The notes under the pieces: generated by a model
Seen by the model: only the letters and a program-made list of their open reading frames with translations
Told to the model about the DNA's origin: nothing
The model's database searches: none
NCBI GenBank assembly: GCA_964484485.1
Contig: CAZAGD010000060.1
Span: 1 to 11,512 of the forward strand
Source: CAZAGD01 sp964484485
GTDB lineage: Bacteria; Desulfobacterota; SM23-61
Reading direction: 5' to 3'
DNA: 11,512 nt
Part shown: in pieces, positions 7,723 through 11,512 of the stretch
Position numbering within the stretch: the stretch's first letter is position 1
Layout: each line of letters begins with the position of its first letter
Translations under genes and position numbers: made by a program

Positions 7723-7751
7723 AGAGTAAATTGCCTATTTATGAAAAGTAA

Positions 7752-7780
7752 TAGACAGGGGGGATAATTTTCTATAAAAT
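7752..7780 (+). promoter_or_regulatory. Sigma70-type promoter for PAP2-ThDP enzyme pair
   Basis: TAGACA (7752-7757) and TAAAAT (7775-7780) are 17 bp apart and each matches consensus at 5 of 6 positions. Transcription would start near 7787, leaving a ~33-nt leader before the ATG at 7820 without an obvious Shine-Dalgarno sequence. Confidence 0.5.
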
Positions 7781-7819
7781 AAATTAGATTTTTGGCGAAA
7801 GATTTTAATCCAAATTATC

Positions 7820-8368
7820 ATGAGCAATCATTTGATTTCGGTGGATACTTTTCTTTTCTATCTCATAAACCAAAAAAGCCAGAATACCTTCTTTGATTGG
7901 TTTATGCCTTTTATCACCGATTTAAAAAATTTTATTTTTATTCTGGCAGGACTGGCCGTATGGGTTCTTTACCGCCAAAAAAAAGAAGGAATTTTTTTCT
8001 TAATCTTTATGGGAATAACATTGACGGTTACAGACCAGTTTTCCAGTAGTTTTCTTAAAGAACTGATAGGGCGAATTCGCCCTTGTCATACTCTGTTAGA
8101 AGTGCGCTTGCTGACGGATTGCAACACTTCTTACTCTTTTCCTTCTGCTCATGCGGTTAATATTTTTGCCGGAGCTTTTTTTCTGGCCAAGCCGCTTAAG
8201 GAGTTTTCTATTTTTTTTTATGGCGTCGCCAGTTTGGTAGCTTATTCCCGAGTTTATATTGGAATTCATTATCCTTTGGATGTCTTGGGAGGAGCAGCTT
8301 TGGGCTTGCTTATCGCCTGGCCGCTGCGTTGGTTCAATGGTTGGGTGGTAAATAGATTTAAAAAATGA
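7820..8368 (+). CDS. PAP2-family membrane phosphatase
   Basis: Integral membrane phosphatase of the PAP2 (acid phosphatase/vanadium haloperoxidase) fold, acting on lipid phosphates or pyrophosphates such as undecaprenyl pyrophosphate or phosphatidylglycerol phosphate. The 182 residues contain all three signatures: K80-x6-R87-P88 (KELIGRIRP), PSAH (108-111) and SR-x5-H-x3-D (S143, R144, H150, D154). His111 and His150 are the expected catalytic histidines. About five hydrophobic helices are visible, near 35-52, 57-72, 112-124, 131-145 and 155-170. The start lacks a clear ribosome binding site, but no better start exists. It is followed 14 bp later by the ThDP enzyme gene, so they probably share a transcript. 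Exact lipid substrate is not determinable. Confidence 0.9.
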   Translation: MSNHLISVDTFLFYLINQKSQNTFFDWFMPFITDLKNFIFILAGLAVWVLYRQKKEGIFFLIFMGITLTVTDQFSSSFLKELIGRIRPCHTLLEVRLLTDCNTSYSFPSAHAVNIFAGAFFLAKPLKEFSIFFYGVASLVAYSRVYIGIHYPLDVLGGAALGLLIAWPLRWFNGWVVNRFKK

Positions 8369-8382
8369 AGAGAGGTTAAATT

Positions 8383-9984
8383 ATGCGGAGTAATGCAGAA
8401 ATTGTGGTAGATGCTTTAGAGCAGTTAGGAATCCGTTATGTTTTTGGATACCCCGGGGGGCAAAATGCCCGATTTTTGGAGGCGATGTATGGCAGCAAAG
8501 TGGAGTTTATTTTAGTAACTCATGAAGCTTGTGCCGGATTCATGGCTGACGTTTATGGTCGTTTAACTAAAAAGCCAGGAGCATGTCTTTCTACTTTAGG
8601 GCCTGGGGCTACTAATATGACCACTGGCGTGGGTAATGCCTTTTTGGATCGTGTACCAGTGTTAGCTTTTACGGCCCAGATGGGAAAATTCTGGAAAGGC
8701 CGGACGGTGCAAATGCACATAGATCATCAAAAACTTTATGCGCCTATCACGAAATGGAGTGGGGAGTTAAAAACAGGTCAGGTTTACTCGACGCTTAAAA
8801 AAGCAGTGGAGATTGCTTTGGCTGAACAGCCTGGTCCTGTCCATCTGGATTTTCCCGAAGATATGGCCGAAGAACTTTCCGCGGAAAAAAAAGAGGAACT
8901 TTTTTTAAATCCTCCTACTCTGCCAGCTCCTCAAGAAAGCCTGCTGAGGAAGGTAGAGGATTTGCTCTCTCAGGCAAAATATCCCTTGGTAGCTGTAGGC
9001 TTGACCATGAATCGGGCTGGAGCGACCAAGGAACTCCAGGAATTTATAAATAAACATCGCCTTCCCGTAGTAACAACTTTAATGGCCAAAGGACAGGTAA
9101 GCGAAACAGAATCGCCATTAGTGGGAGTTGTAGGCAGAGCCCGGCGCGACATTGTGGCCGAATATTATAAACCGGCAGATTTAGTCATGGCCATTGGCTA
9201 TGATCCGGTGGAATTTAACTATGAAGATTGGCTGCGCAAAGATCTTCCTCTTATTCATATAGATACAGTCGCGGCAGACATCCACTCTGATTACCGCCTA
9301 GCCTGTGAAATAGTAGGGGATATCAGGGAGACTTTAAAAGCTTTACTGAAGCTACCCCCCTTGCGGCATAAATGGGATTTGGAAGCTCTGCGTAAGCACC
9401 GGCAAAAGCTTTACCAAGCTTTGACTCCTCCCCAAGCAAATTTTTCTCCCCATCATGTTTTGTTGGCCATGAGAGAGATCCTTCCCAACGATGGTATTCT
9501 CGTTGCCGATGTGGGGGCGCATACTCATTTAATTGGTCAGCTCTGGGATACGCGCGGCCCAGGGAATTTTCTTGTTTCTAATGGTTGGTCCTCTATGGGT
9601 TTTGGCATACCAGCAGCGATAGCGACCAAATTGATTCTGCGTGATAGACCAGTGGTGGCGTGTGTGGGAGATGGGGGGTTTCTAATGATGGTGGGCGAGA
9701 TCAATACAGCCGTGCGTCTCAAAATACCTGTGGTTTTTGTAGTCTTGAGAGATGGCTTTTTAAGTTTGATCAAAGTCAAACAAGCGCGCAAAGAATATCA
9801 CCGGTATGGGGTAGATCTTTTTAATTATTCTTATGCTTCTAGCAACAATTTCTTTGGAGCCCCAGTAATTTCAGTACAGAATGAAGAAGAATTCCGTATT
9901 GCTTTTAGAAAGAGCCTGGAGGGAAATAGTCCAGTAGTAATCGAAGCCGTAGTTGATCCGTCAGAATATGATATAATCGTGTAA
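8383..9984 (+). CDS. Acetolactate-synthase-like ThDP-dependent enzyme
   Basis: Thiamine diphosphate enzyme of the acetolactate synthase/pyruvate oxidase superfamily, probably acting on pyruvate or another 2-oxoacid. The 533 residues hold the pyrimidine-binding domain (about 1-165, catalytic Glu48 in VTHEACAGFMADVYGR and GPGATN at 73-78), a central domain (about 185-320) and the pyrophosphate domain (about 355-530). GDG lies at 429-431. Asp430 and Asp457 keep the 27-residue spacing of the Mg2+ ligands in catabolic acetolactate synthases, and GDGGFL plus TAVRLK resemble AlsS. Where AlsS has WND, this protein has LRD, so Arg456 replaces Asn. No small regulatory subunit (ilvN) or alsD follows. 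The ATG at 8383 has GAGAGG upstream. Benzaldehyde-lyase-like or oxalyl-CoA-type activities cannot be excluded. Confidence 0.88.
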   Translation: MRSNAEIVVDALEQLGIRYVFGYPGGQNARFLEAMYGSKVEFILVTHEACAGFMADVYGRLTKKPGACLSTLGPGATNMTTGVGNAFLDRVPVLAFTAQMGKFWKGRTVQMHIDHQKLYAPITKWSGELKTGQVYSTLKKAVEIALAEQPGPVHLDFPEDMAEELSAEKKEELFLNPPTLPAPQESLLRKVEDLLSQAKYPLVAVGLTMNRAGATKELQEFINKHRLPVVTTLMAKGQVSETESPLVGVVGRARRDIVAEYYKPADLVMAIGYDPVEFNYEDWLRKDLPLIHIDTVAADIHSDYRLACEIVGDIRETLKALLKLPPLRHKWDLEALRKHRQKLYQALTPPQANFSPHHVLLAMREILPNDGILVADVGAHTHLIGQLWDTRGPGNFLVSNGWSSMGFGIPAAIATKLILRDRPVVACVGDGGFLMMVGEINTAVRLKIPVVFVVLRDGFLSLIKVKQARKEYHRYGVDLFNYSYASSNNFFGAPVISVQNEEEFRIAFRKSLEGNSPVVIEAVVDPSEYDIIV

Positions 9985-10016
9985 ATTAAGTGTCCGCAGA
10001 ATAATTCTTAATTTTT
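9983..10016 (+). terminator. Weak AT-rich terminator after the ThDP enzyme gene
   Basis: AAATTAAG (9983-9990) and CTTAATTT (10007-10014) form an 8-bp stem with a 16-nt loop, the right arm running into a short T stretch. The stem overlaps the stop codon and has only one G-C pair, so it would be weak. Confidence 0.3.
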
Positions 10017-10039
10017 CAGGTTCATCCATTTCTTGAATT

Positions 10040-10060
10040 TGTTTGCCCAATGGACAAACA
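10040..10060. promoter_or_regulatory. 21-bp near-perfect palindrome, possible operator
   Basis: TGTTTGCCCA and TGGACAAACA are 10-bp arms around a single A, with one mismatch. The size and symmetry are typical of a dimeric repressor site, but it stands about 55 bp after the ThDP gene with no gene start close by. It may be a relic or chance. Confidence 0.3.
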
Positions 10061-10129
10061 TGAAAAAGTGAATTTAATATGAAGGAGCGAAGGGAGGAGA
10101 TTTGCCATTTTTAAATTCGAAATATTAAA

Positions 10130-10465
10130 GTAATGCCTTACTGAAGGGTGGAGATTTTGCTTTTTCGGCCGCAAATTTGGAAATAATAAATTCTGAGGCA
10201 TGGAGCCATTTTTAGTTATCCCTCACCACGTCTTTCTCCGCTGGCGAAAAGAAAGGCTTGTCGCTTACTAAATTATACCCCCCTTTTCCCTTAACTCCCC
10301 TTTTTTCCCTCTTAATTTAAAAGGGGGAGAGGGGAGTTACAAAATTCCGAGAGGGACAATAGATTAGATTTGTGGGGCAAACCATTGGCGAACTTGGCCA
10401 GCCATAAAGTCTTACCCTAAGAAATAAGAAGATGATATGTAACCCGCCCTTCAGTGAGGGATTAC
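10130..10465. mobile_element. 336-bp MITE with IS66-type ends and 8-bp target duplication
   Basis: The left end begins GTAATGCCTTACTGAAGGG (10130 onward) and the complement of the right end begins GTAATCCCTCACTGAAGGG (from 10465). Over 22 bp the ends match at 19 positions. Outside them the 8-bp sequence ATATTAAA occurs perfectly on both sides (10122-10129 and 10466-10473), as expected for a target-site duplication. IS66-family elements are known for 8-bp duplications and ends starting GTAA, so I read this as a non-autonomous IS66 derivative. It has no reading frame worth calling. It accounts for most of the gene-free stretch 9985-10614 and ends 20 bp before the -35 box of the PxxKW gene. Confidence 0.8.
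10292..10339. repeat. Large hairpin inside the MITE
   Basis: TAACTCCCCT (10292-10301) and AGGGGAGTTA (10330-10339) form a perfect 10-bp stem. The interior (TCCCTC against GGGGGAG) allows partial further pairing. Such C-rich/G-rich arms are common in REP-like or MITE interiors and could act as an RNA hairpin if transcribed. Confidence 0.7.
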
Positions 10466-10485
10466 ATATTAAATTTAAAAAAATA

Positions 10486-10514
10486 TTGACTTATAAAAGA
10501 AGAAGGGATAACAT
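10486..10514 (+). promoter_or_regulatory. Sigma70-type promoter for the PxxKW gene
   Basis: TTGACT (10486-10491) and TAACAT (10509-10514) are 17 bp apart. The 20 bp just upstream (10466-10485) are almost purely A/T and could act as an UP element; part of this tract is the MITE target duplication. Transcription would start near 10521. Confidence 0.5.
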
Positions 10515-10520
10515 AATTAT

Positions 10521-10614
10521 AAAGATTATTTACCTTTCCCTGATAAATAATAACGGGGAAAGGTTATTATTTTCAGGTCTTGGACCTGATTATTTTTTTA
10601 AGGAGGTTAGGAAA
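10521..10614 (+). promoter_or_regulatory. Structured 5' leader, candidate attenuator
   Basis: Three hairpins fit in ~95 nt. Hairpin 1 pairs ACCTTTCCC (10532-10540) with GGGAAAGGT (10556-10564). Hairpin 2 pairs AATAATAAC (10546-10554) with GTTATTATT (10563-10571), and the two share bases, so they exclude each other. Hairpin 3, TCAGGTC-TTG-GACCTGA (10573-10589), is followed by TTTTTTT (10593-10599), like an intrinsic terminator. The ribosome binding site AAGGAGG (10600-10606) comes immediately after. This arrangement suits premature termination or blocking of translation. No known riboswitch class is recognised. Confidence 0.4.
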
Positions 10615-10905
10615 ATGATTTGCGAAATTATCAAAGTGGGGAAGGAGTGCGCCTTTATGACCAAAAAGGGGTGCTCCTTCAACGGAGGGAAATGCTATCC
10701 GATTGTAGATCGCTGCCGCGGCTGTGCGCGGGTGGCGGTATTCCCTGCTGGCGAATACTGCGTAGCCTGCCCAGATCCGGCAGCAAAGTGGTCTGGTAGA
10801 GACTGCAATTTAGCAACCCACCTGGTTAAAGAAAAAACTCCTGAGGTGGTCAAAGAAATCAATCCTCTCAAAGCTTCCAAAAGAAAAGCTGCTGGTAAAG
10901 CATAA
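10615..10905 (+). CDS. PxxKW-family small cysteine-rich protein
   Basis: A 96-residue protein with nine cysteines in the first two thirds (C3, C12, C20, C27, C34, C37, C49, C52, C64), including CxxC pairs at 34-37 and 49-52. They suit binding of zinc or an iron-sulfur cluster. The motif PAAKW (55-59) is the PxxKW signature of a small conserved family that I associate with Desulfobacterota; its function is, as far as I know, unassigned. The C-terminal 25 residues are Lys/Ala-rich (KASKRKAAGKA) and probably disordered. There is no signal peptide. I chose the ATG at 10615 for its strong AAGGAGG site; the reading frame stays open back to an ATG at 10432 inside the MITE, but that part has no cysteine-rich character and overlaps the promoter. 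It appears to be a single-gene unit with its own promoter, leader and terminator. Confidence 0.82.
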   Translation: MICEIIKVGKECAFMTKKGCSFNGGKCYPIVDRCRGCARVAVFPAGEYCVACPDPAAKWSGRDCNLATHLVKEKTPEVVKEINPLKASKRKAAGKA

Positions 10906-10925
10906 ATTCCCAGCAGTCCTTTTTT
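10889..10925 (+). terminator. Intrinsic terminator overlapping the PxxKW stop codon
   Basis: CTGCTGG (10889-10895) and CCAGCAG (10910-10916) form a 7-bp stem with a 14-nt loop that contains the TAA stop. TCC and then TTTTTT (10920-10925) follow. Confidence 0.55.
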
Positions 10926-10951
10926 AAAATTCCCCTTTTTTATTTTAAAAT

Positions 10952-10997
10952 CCCGGGGCTTTTATGGAGAAGAAATTTGTCTCGAAAAAGCCCCGGG
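10952..10997. repeat. Strong 12-bp inverted repeat between PxxKW gene and tRNA
   Basis: CCCGGGGCTTTT (10952-10963) and AAAAGCCCCGGG (10986-10997) pair perfectly around a 22-nt loop that holds a further GAGA/TCTC pair. No T-run follows on the plus strand, so it is not a standard terminator for the upstream gene. It could be a backup terminator, a REP-like unit or an insulator before the tRNA promoter. Confidence 0.6.
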
Positions 10998-11016
10998 CCT
11001 GGGCTGGAAAATAGTC

Positions 11017-11045
11017 TTGACACTTAGCTTATATTGATTTAATAT
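11017..11045 (+). promoter_or_regulatory. Promoter of the initiator tRNA gene
   Basis: A perfect TTGACA (11017-11022) is followed after 17 bp by TAATAT (11040-11045). The expected start near 11052 lies 8 bases before the tRNA, a normal short 5' leader. Confidence 0.65.
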
Positions 11046-11059
11046 AAAATTAAAAATGA

Positions 11060-11136
<77 letters not shown>

Positions 11137-11144
11137 AAGATTTC

Positions 11145-11176
11145 AAGGGGTTACAAAAAATTTGTACCCCTTTTTT
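11145..11176 (+). terminator. Intrinsic terminator of the tRNA gene
   Basis: AAGGGGT, a bulged T and ACAAA (11145-11157) pair with TTTGTACCCCTT (11161-11172) over 12 bp with a 3-nt loop, and the stem runs into a T-tract (11171-11176). Confidence 0.8.
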
Positions 11177-11184
11177 ATTTTCAA

Positions 11185-11206
11185 TGTGATAAATTTGTGA
11201 TAAATT
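11185..11206. repeat. Tandem 11-bp repeat by the integrase gene
   Basis: TGTGATAAATT occurs twice back to back (11185-11195 and 11196-11206), between the tRNA terminator and the integrase stop codon. Short direct repeats at such junctions can be recombinase or excisionase binding sites, but nothing here proves it. Confidence 0.55.
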
Positions 11207-11207
11207 T

Positions 11208-11512
11208 TTATTCAATTTCATCTAAGACTTCAATGCCAGACCTTAAACTCTCTGGATAATGATGAGCATACCGCATGACCATAGAAATACTTTTCCACCT
11301 TCCCAGCTTTTGAACCTTATAAATGTCTACCCCAGCTTGTACTAAGCGAGTTGCGAACGTATGGCGTAAATCATGAAAACGAAAGTTTTCAATTTTTGCT
11401 TTTTCAAGTGCTGAAGAAAATGCTCTTATCAGATTCCTGGCATCTAATTTATTATAATTTTTGTTGAGGAACACATATCCAGAATCAGCCGGATTATTTT
11501 TCCTGAGCTCCC
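11208..11512 (-). CDS. Tyrosine recombinase/phage integrase, C-terminal part (cut by window edge)
   Basis: Site-specific recombinase of an integrative element. Only the last ~101 residues are in view; the frame stays open to the window edge (ELRKNNPADSGYVFLN before the later GTG), so the real start lies outside and this is not a broken gene on present evidence. Visible catalytic motifs are FHDLRHTFATRL (the HxxR box), GRWKSISMVMRYAHH with the presumed nucleophile Tyr in RYAH, and a Trp in place of the second box His (GRW instead of GH). The first catalytic Arg is off-window. The gene points toward tRNA-fMet and ends 71 bp from it, a common layout for an island integrated at a tRNA 3' end. Confidence 0.92.
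   Translation of the reverse strand, partial: ELRKNNPADSGYVFLNKNYNKLDARNLIRAFSSALEKAKIENFRFHDLRHTFATRLVQAGVDIYKVQKLGRWKSISMVMRYAHHYPESLRSGIEVLDEIE

Noticed and set aside
10089..10160. Short imperfect direct repeat GAAGGGwGGAGATTT near the MITE left end
   Set aside because: One copy is partly the MITE terminal repeat itself, and the similarity is short enough to be chance.
10432..10614. N-terminal extension of the PxxKW protein from the ATG at 10432
   Set aside because: It begins inside the MITE, runs through the promoter and structured leader, and lacks a ribosome binding site; the ATG at 10615 has AAGGAGG.
11208..11474. Integrase read as a complete 88-residue protein starting at GTG 11474
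   Set aside because: The frame is open to the window edge with integrase-like residues before the GTG, so the gene simply continues outside.

Overview
The window looks like chromosomal DNA from an anaerobic bacterium of the Desulfobacterota (deltaproteobacterial) type. The reasons are an acyl-CoA dehydrogenase beside an XRE-cupin regulator and a long-chain acyl-CoA synthetase, a long form of serine acetyltransferase, and a small cysteine-rich protein with a PAAKW motif that fits the PxxKW family. I know that family mainly from this group. The assignment rests on family recognition, not on any search.

Layout. Positions 108-2022 (+) hold an acyl-CoA dehydrogenase and an XRE-cupin regulator behind a good sigma70-type promoter. 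The acyl-CoA synthetase (2028-3848, -) converges on them with only 5 bp between stop codons. A tight minus-strand cluster follows, read in the order znuC, znuB, cysE, then a small exported protein of unknown function (7149 down to 4056). It has a 1-base stop/start overlap between znuC and znuB and gaps of 16-25 bp elsewhere. No znuA-type binding protein is present. The gene-free stretch 7150-7819 is filled mostly by two near-identical ~235-bp direct repeats, each carrying a pair of REP-like hairpins. Next come a PAP2 membrane phosphatase and an acetolactate-synthase-like ThDP enzyme (7820-9984, +), 14 bp apart.

The gene-free stretch 9985-10614 contains the clearest mobile element. It is a 336-bp non-autonomous element (10130-10465) with 22-bp imperfect terminal inverted repeats starting GTAA and a perfect 8-bp direct repeat on each side. 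This is the signature of an IS66-family MITE. Just beyond it lie a promoter and a ~95-nt leader with mutually exclusive hairpins and a terminator-like hairpin directly before the ribosome binding site of the PxxKW gene (10615-10905). That leader is a candidate attenuator.

The right end carries an initiator tRNA-Met gene (11060-11136) with its own promoter and terminator. The 3' part of a tyrosine-recombinase integrase gene then runs off the window edge. This arrangement suggests that an integrative element begins here, inserted at the tRNA gene.

Functionally, the left side concerns fatty acid activation and beta-oxidation. The middle concerns divalent metal uptake coupled to the first committed step of cysteine synthesis. 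The right side concerns lipid-phosphate and pyruvate-type chemistry, followed by mobile DNA. I did not find a clearly new multi-gene defence or biosynthetic system. The most noteworthy items are the MITE, the PxxKW leader, the repeat pair in front of the zinc operon, and the tRNA-linked integrase.
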